NCBI RefSeq assembly: GCF_000377565.1
Contig: NZ_KB898356.1
Span: 425,142-489,141 of the forward strand
Origin: Rhizobium sp. 2MFCol3.1
Lineage (GTDB): Bacteria > Pseudomonadota > Alphaproteobacteria > Rhizobiales > Rhizobiaceae
Reading direction: 5' to 3'
Length of the DNA: 64,000 nt
In this document: positions 54,396 through 63,478 of the stretch, piece by piece
Layout: every line of letters starts with the position of its first letter
How positions within the stretch are numbered: position 1 is the stretch's first letter
The notes under the pieces: generated by a model
What the model saw: only the letters and a program-made list of their open reading frames with translations
Told to the model about the DNA's origin: nothing
Databases searched by the model: none
Program-made: the position numbers and the translations under genes

Positions 54396-54421
54396 GTGAT
54401 TTTGTGAAGAATCATCACAAT
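54393..54421. promoter_or_regulatory. Inverted repeat ATTGTGAT-N13-ATCACAAT
   Basis: Perfect 8-bp arms (54393-54400 and 54414-54421), again with a 13-base spacer, overlapping the preceding dyad by three bases. It also contains TGTGA-N7-TCACA, one base off the spacing of a CRP-type site. Confidence 0.5.
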
Positions 54422-54433
54422 TGCCAGTTGTCA

Positions 54434-54450
54434 ACCCCAAGTCCTGGGGT
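54434..54450. promoter_or_regulatory. ACCCCA-N5-TGGGGT dyad, candidate LuxR-type box
   Basis: Perfect 6-bp arms with a 5-base centre. Size and symmetry recall lux-type boxes and the site lies about 97 bases before the luxR-type start, so autoregulation is possible. A hairpin in the transcript is the other reading. Confidence 0.4.
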
Positions 54451-54546
54451 GTAGTGCCGTAGGCTATATTGACGGCGATGCTGCCGTCGGCGTGCGATCC
54501 AAGCATGCCGCTTACCACGTTTCTGATTTTTTGAGCTGATGTCACC

Positions 54547-55278
54547 ATGAACCCTTTGCCGCACCAGACTTCCGTGAACGTATACGTAAATGAGGTATCG
54601 GGATTAAACACCCAGTTCGATATCTTTCGTTTCATGAAGAGGCTGACGGAAGCCTACCGGGTTCGCGCCTTCATGGTGCTCAATCTTCCCTCGGCCACCG
54701 CACGCGATCTGCAGAGCAACACCGTCATCACCAACTGGCCGGCCGAGCTTCTGTCGGCCTATGATCATGAGGCGCTGCTGACCAACAGTCCCGTCATGGG
54801 CAAGCTGCGCTCATCGACAGTGCCGTTCTTCAACGACCTGTCGAAAGCGAAGCTGGATCGATCGGACGGCAAGTCGGGTATTGTCATGGCCCTGTTCGAG
54901 CGCTTCCGCATGATGCGCTGCGCCTATTTCCCGACGCATGATCCCTCCGGCGCCCGCGGCGCGGTCTCCTTCTCCGGCGATCGCGAGCCCTTCGCGCCCG
55001 AGGAGATGCTGGAGCTTCATTATATCTCGACGCATGTCTTCGACAGGCTGGCCGAGATCCGCGCGCTCGACAACCGGGTGGTCGATGCCCTGACCGACCG
55101 CGAGATCGATTGTCTCAACTGGACCGCTGCCGGCAAGACGAGCGTTGAGATCGCCGACATCCTTGGCCTGTCCGAGCATACGGTCAATCACTACCTCAAC
55201 CGCGCCACCAAGAAGCTCGACACGGTCAATCGCACGCAGGCCGTTGCCAAGGCGTTGCGCATCGGCCTGATCAAGTAG
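54547..55278 (+). CDS. LuxR-family solo regulator with altered autoinducer pocket
   Basis: 243 residues. The N-terminal autoinducer-binding domain covers about residues 20-165; the C-terminal LuxR helix-turn-helix reads LTDREIDCLNWTAAGKTSVEIADILGLSEHTVNHYLNRATKKL. Against TraR by eye, Trp57 becomes Leu, Asp70 becomes Ser and Trp85 is not kept, while Tyr61 and Pro71 are retained in LLSAYDHEALLTNSPV. So binding of a standard acyl-homoserine lactone is doubtful. No luxI synthase is next to it. Four palindromes crowd the upstream 230 bases. Confidence 0.85.
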   Translation: MNPLPHQTSVNVYVNEVSGLNTQFDIFRFMKRLTEAYRVRAFMVLNLPSATARDLQSNTVITNWPAELLSAYDHEALLTNSPVMGKLRSSTVPFFNDLSKAKLDRSDGKSGIVMALFERFRMMRCAYFPTHDPSGARGAVSFSGDREPFAPEEMLELHYISTHVFDRLAEIRALDNRVVDALTDREIDCLNWTAAGKTSVEIADILGLSEHTVNHYLNRATKKLDTVNRTQAVAKALRIGLIK

Positions 55279-55790
55279 CTGCCCAAATACTGTGCGCTAT
55301 TGTCGCGGCAGCCTAAAAATTGCGCCAGGGCGCCGGCAATCCAGCCTCGTTCGCTGCGGATAGGGCCAGATTCGGCGCCATTTCGAATTGGCACGCTTTC
55401 TGCTTCCTGATTGTCAGCGGTCCAGAGGGGACTTGGCAAAGACGCCATATTAAAGGCGCGACCTTCAACCCGCCGCTCGATCCCGGCAGCCTAGTGCGCT
55501 GGACATCGAGCGGCGGTTTGTTGTTTTTGGGATACGCCTCCCGGCCTATAAGCGCGGGCTCATGCATTTTTCCCTCAATTCTGACTGGTCTTTCAGATCT
55601 GACGCCCTAGAAACCCCTTATCCACTTGGGTGACCGTTGTGCCATCAGGGCGAAAGCCCGGCGGACTTGATGGCTCAGCGGTCTCCTTTGGAAACTCCCC
55701 TCGTTCCCGGCTATTGATCGTCACCGATTTTGTTTGGCGATCACTTCGCGCTCCTCTATCTACAGAGCCAGATAAGGGTGTGAGGACGAT
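55279..55790. other. Gene-free region with an isolated terminator
   Basis: About 510 bases between the luxR-type gene and apbC. An open frame at 55320-55610 (plus) has no recognisable family and runs through the terminator at 55470-55530. The apbC promoter must lie in the right part. Nothing else is recognised. Confidence 0.45.
55470..55530 (+). terminator. Strong Rho-independent terminator distant from any gene end
   Basis: CCGCCGCTCGAT (55470-55481) and ATCGAGCGGCGG (55505-55516) form a perfect 12-bp stem; the 23-base centre can fold further (CAGC/GCTG). TTTGTTGTTTTT follows. It lies about 190 bases after the luxR-type stop, so it may end that transcript or an unannotated small RNA. Confidence 0.72.
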
Positions 55791-56957
55791 ATGACTGAAG
55801 TCACCAAGGAACAGGTGCTGGAAACGCTGGCAACGGTGCGCGGCCCCGATCTCGAGCATAACATTGTCGAGCTCGGCATGGTCTCCGATGTGTTCATCTC
55901 GGATGGCAAGGTTTACTTCTCCATTACCGTCCCCGCCGAGCGCGCCAAGGAGCTGGAGCCGCTGCGGCTCGCCGCCGAGCGCGTCATCAAGGAAATGCCC
56001 GGCGTCAAGGGCGCCCTGGTCGCGCTGACGGCCGACAAGAAGGGCGCGCCCTCGGGCGCTGCCGCCTCCCGCACGCCGCCGCAGGCTGGCCATGGCCATG
56101 CCGGCCATGGTCATGAAGGCCACGCACACGCGCAGCCGCAGCAGCGTGCCGGCAAGATCGGCGTGCCTGGGATCGGCGCCATCGTCGCGGTCGCCTCCGG
56201 CAAGGGCGGTGTCGGCAAGTCCACCACGTCGGTCAACCTCGCGCTCGGCCTGCAGGCAAACGGCCTGCGCGTCGGCATTCTCGACGCCGATATTTACGGC
56301 CCGTCCATGCCGCGCCTCCTGCAGATTTCCGGCCGCCCGACACAGACCGATGGCCGCATCATCAATCCCATGGAGAATTACGGCCTCAAGGTCATGTCGA
56401 TGGGCTTCCTCGTCGATGAGGAAACCGCGATGATCTGGCGCGGCCCGATGGTGCAGTCGGCTCTGATGCAGATGCTGCGCGAAGTCGCCTGGGGCGAGCT
56501 CGACGTTCTCGTCGTCGACATGCCGCCCGGCACCGGCGACGCGCAGCTGACCATGGCCCAGCAGGTGCCGCTCGCCGGCGCCGTCATCGTCTCGACACCG
56601 CAGGACCTGGCGCTCATCGATGCCCGCAAGGGGCTGAACATGTTCAAAAAGGTGGAAGTGCCGGTTCTCGGCATCGTCGAGAACATGAGCTACTTCATCG
56701 CCCCCGATACCGGCGCGCGCTACGATATCTTCGGCCATGGCGGGGCCCGCGCCGAAGCCGAGCGCATCGGCGTGCCCTTCCTCGGCGAAGTGCCGCTGAC
56801 GATCAACATCCGCGAAGCCTCCGACGCCGGCACTCCGCTGGTCGCCAGCGAGCCGAACGGCATCGTCGCCGGCATCTATCGCGACATCGCCGCCAAGGTC
56901 TGGGCGCAGCTCGAGCAGAAGCCGCAGCGTGCCGCTCCCGCTATCGTATTCGAGTAA
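55791..56957 (+). CDS. apbC: Mrp/ApbC-family iron-sulphur carrier ATPase, without CxxC
   Basis: 388 residues. A DUF59 domain (about 1-90) has VRGPDLEHNIVELGMV. A His-rich linker (100-114, alternating Gly-His) precedes the ATPase, with the P-loop GKGGVGKST at 137-145 and VDMPPGTGDAQLT. The usual CxxC that holds the Fe-S cluster in E. coli/Salmonella ApbC (C-P-H-C) is replaced by A-P-D-T at 304-307. That form recurs in rhizobial Mrp proteins from memory. Function in Fe-S cluster assembly is inferred from family. Confidence 0.92.
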   Translation: MTEVTKEQVLETLATVRGPDLEHNIVELGMVSDVFISDGKVYFSITVPAERAKELEPLRLAAERVIKEMPGVKGALVALTADKKGAPSGAAASRTPPQAGHGHAGHGHEGHAHAQPQQRAGKIGVPGIGAIVAVASGKGGVGKSTTSVNLALGLQANGLRVGILDADIYGPSMPRLLQISGRPTQTDGRIINPMENYGLKVMSMGFLVDEETAMIWRGPMVQSALMQMLREVAWGELDVLVVDMPPGTGDAQLTMAQQVPLAGAVIVSTPQDLALIDARKGLNMFKKVEVPVLGIVENMSYFIAPDTGARYDIFGHGGARAEAERIGVPFLGEVPLTINIREASDAGTPLVASEPNGIVAGIYRDIAAKVWAQLEQKPQRAAPAIVFE

Positions 56958-57374
56958 AGTGTGCCGTTTCAGGGCGTGCGGCTAGACTCCCAATTGCGGG
57001 CAAAATGTGATCAAACAACGCAGTTCACGTAAGATGTCTTGATTCTTGCGTGGGTTTCCGTCATATGGCGCGCCGTCGCCATGAGGGCGGCGTGTGCGAA
57101 TGCTCGATGATAGCCAGCCCTGCAGCGGCGAATGCCAGCTGCATGTTCGGAGTTCTCTTGTCGATCGAAGGATTGGTGACTGCGATGCGGTTGAGCATAG
57201 TGCATACCCGAGCTTCGGCCGGCTATGACGGGATATTGATGAACATTCTTCAGCCGCTTTCGTTAATCTCGAAGACTTGCAGCTTGAGCGCCGCTTTTTC
57301 TGGCGCTTCGCGGAAGGTTTTTTGATGCGAACGGCGATGGCCCTCACAGCCCTGGATCACGGGAGACGCGCCCG
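56958..57374. other. Gene-free region before corA
   Basis: About 415 bases with no coding frame that looks real and no repeat copy. An AGCGCC/GGCGCT hairpin near 57288-57308 and a T-run at 57319 resemble a weak terminator. An open frame at 57050-57325 has no recognisable family. Confidence 0.4.
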
Positions 57375-58352
57375 GTGATCACTGCCTACTGCTCCAATTG
57401 CCAATCGGTCGAGCTCGGTGATCTCACCAAGGTCGAGACCATGCGCGACGATATCGTCTGGATCGACATGATCGAGCCGACGCGCGAGGAAGAGGCCTAT
57501 GTCGAGAAGGCGCTCGGCATCGAGGTGCCGACCCGCGAGGACCTGAAGGACATCGAGCCCTCAGCCCGTCTCTATACCGAAGGCGACGCCGTCTTCATGA
57601 CTGCCTCGCTGGTCTGGAAGGCCGAGACCGATGCGCCCGTCCTGACGGATGTTGCCTTCATCCTCGCTGGCAAGCGCCTGATCACCATCCGCTACGCGCA
57701 GCCCAAGTCCTTCGCGCTCTTCATCGCGGCCCTGCATCGCATTCCCGCCCACTGGCGCAATGGCGCCTCGCTGCTGGCCAAGCTGTTCGAGACCATCATC
57801 GATCGCACCGCCGAGATTCTCGAAATCTCGGTCGCCCGCATCGATATACTGTCGACCCACGTCTTCGGCGATCGCGCCAAGAAGGTCCGCAAGCCCTCGA
57901 ACTATCTCGAGGAGAAGCTGCGCGATATCGCCGCCCATCAGCGTCTCGTCAGCAAGGTGCGCGACAGCCTGGCCTCCATGTCGCGGCTGATGACCTTCTT
58001 CTACAATGTCCCTGCCGTCCAGCAGGACCGTGCCACCAAGGAACTGTGCCGCACCGTCTCGCGCGATATCCAGTCGCTGAACGAGCACTCGTCCTATATC
58101 GCCGGCAACATCACCTTCCTGCTCGATGCATCGCTGGGTCTGATCAACATCGAGCAGAACTCGATCATCAAGATTTTCTCGATCGCATCGGTGGTCTTCT
58201 TGCCGCCGACGCTGGTCGCCTCCATCTATGGTATGAATTTTGAATTCATGCCGGAACTGCATTTCGCCCAGGGCTATCCCTATTCGCTCGGGTTGATGCT
58301 GGTTTCCGCCGTAATCCCCTTCTTCTTCTTCCGTTGGAAAGGCTGGCTCTGA
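57375..58352 (+). CDS. corA: CorA-family magnesium/divalent cation transporter
   Basis: 325 residues from a GTG. CorA forms a pentamer in the inner membrane and takes up magnesium. The cytoplasmic funnel (residues about 1-265) begins VELGDLTKVETMRDDIVWIDM, and the two C-terminal helices flank the signature YGMNFEFMPEL (GMN filter). The end FFFFRWKGWL has the Lys/Arg-rich ring typical of the family. The kup gene follows 18 bases later, so these two cation-uptake genes are likely co-expressed. Confidence 0.95.
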   Translation: MITAYCSNCQSVELGDLTKVETMRDDIVWIDMIEPTREEEAYVEKALGIEVPTREDLKDIEPSARLYTEGDAVFMTASLVWKAETDAPVLTDVAFILAGKRLITIRYAQPKSFALFIAALHRIPAHWRNGASLLAKLFETIIDRTAEILEISVARIDILSTHVFGDRAKKVRKPSNYLEEKLRDIAAHQRLVSKVRDSLASMSRLMTFFYNVPAVQQDRATKELCRTVSRDIQSLNEHSSYIAGNITFLLDASLGLINIEQNSIIKIFSIASVVFLPPTLVASIYGMNFEFMPELHFAQGYPYSLGLMLVSAVIPFFFFRWKGWL

Positions 58353-58370
58353 AGAGCCTGTTTTTGTTTC

Positions 58371-60269
58371 ATGTCCGCAGACAGCCATTCACACGACCAG
58401 AACATGAGCCCGCGCAAGCTCTTCTATCTTGCGCTGGGCTCTGTCGGCGTCGTCTACGGTGATATCGGTACCAGCCCGCTTTACGCGTTTCGCGAAGCGC
58501 TGAAGCCCGTCGCCGCCGATGGCCTCACCCGTTTCGAGGTCATCAGCGTCGTCTCGCTGATGATCTGGGCGCTGACCATCATCGTCACAATCAAATACGT
58601 CCTGCTTCTCTTGCGCGCCGACAACGAAGGCGAGGGCGGCACGCTGTCGCTGCTGGCGCTTCTGCTGAAGACCGCCAACGGCCACACCGCGCTTTTGATG
58701 ATGCTCGGCCTCGTCGGCGCCGCACTCTTCCTCGGCGATGCGATGATCACGCCGGCGCTGTCGGTTCTGTCGGCCGTCGAAGGTCTGAAGCTCGTCGCGC
58801 CGCAGCTGAGCAGCTATATCGTGCCGATCTCGGTCGCCATTCTCGCCGTGCTCTTTGCCGTGCAGTCGCGCGGCACAGGAACGATGGCGCGCTATTTCGG
58901 GCCGATCACCGCGCTCTGGTTCATTGTGCTCGCCGTTGTCGGCATCTCGCACATCTCGGATGATTTCGGCATCCTCGCCGCCTTCAACCCCTATTATGCC
59001 GTGAGCTTCCTCATGCATGAGGGCTTCTTCGGGGTGATCGTGCTTGGCGCCGTGTTCCTGACCTTGACGGGCGCCGAAGCGCTTTACGCCGACCTCGGCC
59101 ATTTCGGCCGCCGTCCGATCCAGTGGGCGTGGTTCGTGCTGGTCTTCCCGGCGCTGACGCTGAACTATCTCGGCCAGGGCGCGCTGGTGCTCGGCAACCC
59201 GCATGCCATGTCGGATCCCTTCTACCTGATGTTCCCGAAGTGGGCGCTGCTGCCGGCCGTTATCCTCGCCACCGCCGCCACCATCATCGCCAGCCAGGCG
59301 GTTATCACCGGCGCGTTCTCGCTGATCCGCCAGGCGATCAACCTCGGCTTCCTGCCGCGCATGGAAATCCTCTTCACCTCGGAGACCAACACCGGGCAGA
59401 TCTTCGTGCCGTCGGTCAATCTGCTATTGTTCCTGGGCGTGATCTTCCTGGTCATCTCCTTCGGTTCGTCGGATTCGCTGTCCACGGCCTATGGTATCTC
59501 CGTCACCGGCGCCATGGTCGTGACCTCCATCATGGCCTTCGAGTTCGTGCGCGTCCGCTGGAACTGGTCGGTGCTGACGGCGACCGCCGTGCTGGCTCCG
59601 CTCTTCGTGCTGGAAATGATCTTCCTCGGCGCCAACCTCATCAAGATCCACGATGGCGGCTATATTCCTGTCCTCATCGCCACCGCCTTCGTCGTCGTCA
59701 TGTGGACATGGCGTCGCGGCTCGGCGCTTCTGATGGAAAAGACCCGCCACACGGATATTCCGCTGGCCTCGTTCATCTCCTCGATCGAGCGCAAGAGTGA
59801 TCACTCGCCGGCCCATGTCCCGGGAACCGCGATCTTCCTCACCAGCGATCCGGAATCCGCACCCGCGGCACTGCTTCACAATCTGAAGCACAACCACGTC
59901 CTGCACGACAAGAACGTGATCCTGACGATCCGCACGGTCAACAAGCCGCGCGTGCCGAGCGCCGATCGCTACAAGGTCGAGCAGATTTCCGAGCGCTTCT
60001 CGCGCGTCGAGCTTCTGTTCGGCTTCATGGAATCGCAGAACGTCTCGCAGGCGCTGGCGACCTTGCGCAAGACCGGCCTGAAGTTCGACATCATGTCGAC
60101 CTCCTTCTATCTCGGCCGCCGCAAGCTGGTGCCGGACGCGAAGTCGGGCATGCCCTATTGGCAGGACCGCCTTTACATCGCGCTCGCCAACGCCGCCGCC
60201 AACCCGTCGGATTACTTCCGCCTGCCGGCCAACCGCGTGGTCGAGCTCGGCTCGCACGTCATCATCTGA
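58371..60269 (+). CDS. kup: Kup-family potassium uptake transporter
   Basis: 632 residues, the typical length. About 12 membrane helices run to residue 450, followed by a soluble C-terminal part. Signatures are [19 protein letters not shown] at the first helix and [12 protein letters not shown] in the loop before helix 7. Kup takes up potassium by proton symport. An ATG at 58371 follows the corA stop. Rhizobia often have several kup copies. The gene ends at a strong terminator. Confidence 0.97.
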   Translation: MSADSHSHDQNMSPRKLFYLALGSVGVVYGDIGTSPLYAFREALKPVAADGLTRFEVISVVSLMIWALTIIVTIKYVLLLLRADNEGEGGTLSLLALLLKTANGHTALLMMLGLVGAALFLGDAMITPALSVLSAVEGLKLVAPQLSSYIVPISVAILAVLFAVQSRGTGTMARYFGPITALWFIVLAVVGISHISDDFGILAAFNPYYAVSFLMHEGFFGVIVLGAVFLTLTGAEALYADLGHFGRRPIQWAWFVLVFPALTLNYLGQGALVLGNPHAMSDPFYLMFPKWALLPAVILATAATIIASQAVITGAFSLIRQAINLGFLPRMEILFTSETNTGQIFVPSVNLLLFLGVIFLVISFGSSDSLSTAYGISVTGAMVVTSIMAFEFVRVRWNWSVLTATAVLAPLFVLEMIFLGANLIKIHDGGYIPVLIATAFVVVMWTWRRGSALLMEKTRHTDIPLASFISSIERKSDHSPAHVPGTAIFLTSDPESAPAALLHNLKHNHVLHDKNVILTIRTVNKPRVPSADRYKVEQISERFSRVELLFGFMESQNVSQALATLRKTGLKFDIMSTSFYLGRRKLVPDAKSGMPYWQDRLYIALANAAANPSDYFRLPANRVVELGSHVII

Positions 60270-60288
60270 CGGCGCCGCCCATCCCTCG

Positions 60289-60314
60289 AAAGCCCGGCCC
60301 TCGCGCCGGGCTTT
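60289..60314. terminator. Rho-independent terminator after kup
   Basis: AAAGCCCGGC / GCCGGGCTTT with a 6-base loop and a T-run. Confidence 0.92.
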
Positions 60315-60430
60315 TGCGTTTCAGTGTCTATAAGCAAATGCTGTATCAATTGAGGGCGGCGTATTAACCAAGCATCAAGGTTAATGAGACATTTTTATCG
60401 GCATGTTCATGCGTCCCATGCCGGAGTCTG

Positions 60431-61648
60431 GTGTTGCGTCGAAATAGTCGTGTCCCTGGCAAATCACGCACCCCTGGTGCGTCGCGCCGCTTCGATAAGC
60501 TGCGCCCCTTGCTGCAAAGATGGAGTTCCCCCGCGCTCTTCGGCGTCTGCGCGTGGCTGGCGTTTCCCACCATGGCCTCGCATGCCGATCTGGCCGCTCT
60601 GCTGGCTGGCCTCGATCAGGGTCGCGAGAACTGGCGCATGGTGCTGACCAATTCTCCCGCCGGCTCCATCCACCAGGCCGAGCTCGCCTTCGCCGATCCC
60701 GATGTCACCGGCGCCATCGCATCCGGCGCCGGCATGGTGCTGCCCGATGGCCGCAAGGTCGCCTTCACTGCGGAGAACAAGGGCCACGAAGACACGCCCG
60801 ATGAAGACCGCGTCAACCGCGCCACCAAGAAGGGTAGGGTGGTCGCCGTCGAGCGCGTGCAGCCGCCGAAGGATTTTTCCGCCGGCTCGATCCTGCAGCG
60901 CACCCGTCTTCTGTTTCAGCCGACCTTCAACCTGAAGGACAAGTCGGCCTTCGTGAAGCCGAAGATCCGCGGCAAGGAAATCGAGATCGCCACCAATTTC
61001 TATCGCAAGCAGCCGCCGAAGCCCGCAGCCGACATCTCGCCGATGCTGGCCGATCTCGTCACCAGCAACAAGTCCGACGTGCTGGCAACCGCCTTCGCCC
61101 CCGCCGCTCCCGATTATGCTCGCCAGTCCCCCTTCGATTCGATCTTGACGGAGAAGGCCGACAACGGCCGCTTCGTGCCGCAGATCGGCCCGAAGGATCA
61201 CGCCTGGGCTGCCAGCATCCTACCGGCCAGCGTCTTCTCGCCGGCCGAGCAGCAGTGCCTGGCGTCAGGTATCTATTTCGAGGCGCGCGGTGAAACCGTG
61301 AAGGGCCAGGCGGCCGTCGCCCAGGTGATCCTCAACCGCGTGCGCAATCCGGCCTATCCGAAGACCATCTGCGGCGTCGTCTACCAGAACGAGGATTGGC
61401 GCAACCGCTGCCAGTTCTCCTTCGCCTGCGACAACATCAAGGACCGCGTGAACTCGCAGGCCCATTGGAGAATCGCTCGCGATGTGGCGATGGCGGTCAC
61501 CGCCGGCCGCATCTGGCTTCCCCAGGTTGGCTCCGCAACCCACTACCACGCCGTCTATGTCCGCCCGAAATGGGCAAAGACCATGGAAAAGGTCGGCCGC
61601 ATCGGTCTGCACGTCTTCTACCGCACCTATGGCGGCGGCTGGAGCTGA
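60431..61648 (+). CDS. SleB-family cell wall hydrolase
   Basis: 405 residues from a GTG with CGGAG upstream. An N-terminal hydrophobic segment near residues 35-50 (FGVCAWLAFPTMASHA) acts as a signal or anchor. The C-terminal Hydrolase_2 domain (about residues 275-400) has LASGIYFEARGETVKGQAAVAQVILNRV, with the catalytic Glu in EARGE, and CQFSFACD. Relatives cleave peptidoglycan. The middle is low-complexity and of unknown role. It is followed by a hairpin. Confidence 0.92.
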   Translation: MLRRNSRVPGKSRTPGASRRFDKLRPLLQRWSSPALFGVCAWLAFPTMASHADLAALLAGLDQGRENWRMVLTNSPAGSIHQAELAFADPDVTGAIASGAGMVLPDGRKVAFTAENKGHEDTPDEDRVNRATKKGRVVAVERVQPPKDFSAGSILQRTRLLFQPTFNLKDKSAFVKPKIRGKEIEIATNFYRKQPPKPAADISPMLADLVTSNKSDVLATAFAPAAPDYARQSPFDSILTEKADNGRFVPQIGPKDHAWAASILPASVFSPAEQQCLASGIYFEARGETVKGQAAVAQVILNRVRNPAYPKTICGVVYQNEDWRNRCQFSFACDNIKDRVNSQAHWRIARDVAMAVTAGRIWLPQVGSATHYHAVYVRPKWAKTMEKVGRIGLHVFYRTYGGGWS

Positions 61649-61662
61649 CAAAAACCCGGTAA

Positions 61663-61682
61663 AAGGCGCGTTTTCGCGCCTT
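61663..61682. terminator. Hairpin terminator after the SleB gene
   Basis: AAGGCGCG, loop TTTT, CGCGCCTT: perfect 8-bp stem 14 bases after the stop. The following T-run is poor. Confidence 0.6.
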
Positions 61683-61930
61683 ATTGCCGCGTCAGCCCTC
61701 GGATTCTTTCCCCCGATTCCGCCACAACCCGCCCGTATCGATCTAACCATATGTTTTTGATCGCTTATTTTATGGCTGGACATCGGCCTGCTACGCCTTG
61801 ACTATGGATTTTGCTAAAACTATGTTGCGCGCGACTTCAAAGCGGGCCGGAAGGTTCTTCAGCCTTGGGGTCGTTGTCCGGTAAACCGGGGTAGCGGCGT
61901 AGCGGACGGCGGCAGGCGGAGGAGAGCACG

Positions 61931-62275
61931 ATGGCGGATGACCGCGAGGAGAGTCTGGAAAAGCGCCGTGCGCAACTGGGAGCGGAACTCGCGACCAAGC
62001 GCATCGAGGCGGGGAAGGACGAGGCCGACGAGGCCCGCGCCGAGGTAAGCCGCAAGGGCTATGCCCAGGCGATGAAGCTTTCGAGCGAGTTCATTTCCGC
62101 AGTCGTGGTCGGCGCTGTCCTGGGCTATCTCTTCGACCGTTTTGTCGGCACTGCGCCTTGGGGATTGATCGTACTTCTTCTTCTTGGATTTGGTGCCGGC
62201 GTGCTGAACGTGATGCGCGCTGCGGGCAAGGTTGCGAAACCTGACCTCGATATGCGCGAAAGCGACCGGAAATAG
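61931..62275 (+). CDS. atpI: ATP synthase protein I
   Basis: 114 residues. A charged N-terminal helix (DREESLEKRRAQLGAELATKRIEAGKDEADEAR) is followed by two membrane helices (FISAVVVGAVLGYLFDRF and WGLIVLLLLGFGAGVLNVMRAA). AtpI helps assemble the c-ring. It is first in the F0 operon, ahead of atpB by 75 bases. Confidence 0.93.
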   Translation: MADDREESLEKRRAQLGAELATKRIEAGKDEADEARAEVSRKGYAQAMKLSSEFISAVVVGAVLGYLFDRFVGTAPWGLIVLLLLGFGAGVLNVMRAAGKVAKPDLDMRESDRK

Positions 62276-62350
62276 GGCGGAACGTTCAGGCGTTCGATCC
62301 AGTGCAATAATCCCGTCTCGTGCGGGTATAAGATATAGAGAGAACAAGCG

Positions 62351-63103
62351 GTGTCTAACGATCCGACTCATCAGTTCCTGATCCAGAAGATTGTGCCGAT
62401 CGAAATCGGCGGGATTGATTTCTCGTTTACGAACGCCTCGCTGTTCATGGCGGCTTCCGCTGCCGTGGCCGCCGGCTTCCTCTATTTCTCGACGTCGAAC
62501 CGCGCCATCGTGCCGGGCCGCTCGCAGTCGGTCGCCGAAATGTCCTACGAGTTCATCGCGGGAATGCTGAAAGAGGGCGCCGGATCCAAGGGGATGAAGT
62601 TCTTCCCGCTGGTCTTCTCGCTCTTCATGTTCGTGCTGACCGCAAACCTGCTCGGCATGTTCCCATACTTCTTCACCATCACCAGCCAGATCATCGTCAC
62701 CTTTGCTCTCGCTCTGCTCGTCATCGGTACGGTTCTGGTCTACGGCTTCTACAAACACGGCTTCCACTTCCTGAATGTCTTCGTGCCTCAGGGCGTTCCC
62801 GGCATCTTGCTGCCGCTGGTCGTCGCCATCGAAATCATCTCGTTCCTGTCGCGTCCGATTTCGCTCTCCGTTCGTCTCTTCGCCAATATGCTGGCCGGTC
62901 ACATCACCCTTAAAGTGTTCGCGGGCTTCGTTGCCTCGCTTGGAGCCATGGGTGCTGTTGGTATCGGCGGCGCTGTTCTTCCCCTCATCATGACCGTCGC
63001 CCTGACGGGTCTCGAGTTCCTCGTCGCCTTCCTCCAGGCTTACGTCTTTGCGGTGCTGACTTGCATGTACCTCAACGACGCGATCCATCCGGGTGGCCAC
63101 TAA
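62351..63103 (+). CDS. atpB: ATP synthase F0 subunit a
   Basis: 250 residues from a GTG. Subunit a forms the proton half-channels at the c-ring. The conserved helix has [22 protein letters not shown], with the essential Arg, and [25 protein letters not shown] near the end. About five to six membrane helices. atpE follows. Confidence 0.97.
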   Translation: MSNDPTHQFLIQKIVPIEIGGIDFSFTNASLFMAASAAVAAGFLYFSTSNRAIVPGRSQSVAEMSYEFIAGMLKEGAGSKGMKFFPLVFSLFMFVLTANLLGMFPYFFTITSQIIVTFALALLVIGTVLVYGFYKHGFHFLNVFVPQGVPGILLPLVVAIEIISFLSRPISLSVRLFANMLAGHITLKVFAGFVASLGAMGAVGIGGAVLPLIMTVALTGLEFLVAFLQAYVFAVLTCMYLNDAIHPGGH

Positions 63104-63172
63104 GGGATACCGACATTGACGCCCGCGGGCGTCAGTCAATTCGCCGCAACAACCATTTCAAAGGAGTACAAC

Positions 63173-63400
63173 ATGGACGCGGAAGCAGCAAAATTCATCG
63201 GTGCAGGCCTCGCTTGCTTTGGTATGGCCGGTACGGCTCTCGGCCTCGGCAACATCTTCGGCAGCTACCTGTCGGGCGCCCTGCGCAACCCGTCTGCCGC
63301 TGACAGCCAGTTCGGCCGTCTGGTATTCGGCTTCGCCGTTACGGAAGCTCTGGGCATCTTCTCGCTGCTCGTCGCTCTCCTTCTGCTGTTCGCCGTTTAA
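63173..63400 (+). CDS. atpE: ATP synthase F0 subunit c
   Basis: 75 residues, two helices joined by GALRNPSA, with the proton-carrying Glu in [11 protein letters not shown]. An ideal AAGGAG precedes the ATG, in line with the many copies of c needed per ring. A perfect hairpin follows the stop, before atpF'. Confidence 0.98.
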   Translation: MDAEAAKFIGAGLACFGMAGTALGLGNIFGSYLSGALRNPSAADSQFGRLVFGFAVTEALGIFSLLVALLLLFAV

Positions 63401-63415
63401 TTTCGGCGCACTGAG

Positions 63416-63448
63416 GGATCACGGCCTGCGAACAGCGAGCCGTGATCC
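63416..63448 (+). promoter_or_regulatory. Hairpin between atpE and atpF'
   Basis: GGATCACGGC / GCCGTGATCC, a perfect 10-bp stem with a 13-base loop and TTT after it, between the atpE stop and the atpF' start. A stem at this place can stop or protect transcripts, giving more atpE than downstream mRNA. A partial terminator is the likely role. Confidence 0.65.
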
Positions 63449-63478
63449 TTTGTATTTGCAGTACACCTGGAGGTGAGC

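Noticed and set aside
54378..54635. Minus-strand open frame of 85 codons before the luxR-type gene
   Set aside because: It covers the palindromes and the start of the regulator; no family resemblance.
55320..55610. Plus-strand open frame of 96 codons after the luxR-type gene
   Set aside because: Runs through the terminator at 55470-55530 and has no recognisable sequence.
57050..57325. Plus-strand open frame of 91 codons before corA
   Set aside because: No recognisable domain and no good start context.
60360..60430. Possible start of the SleB gene further upstream
   Set aside because: The GTG at 60431 has a ribosome site; upstream sequence includes the kup terminator and a likely promoter region.
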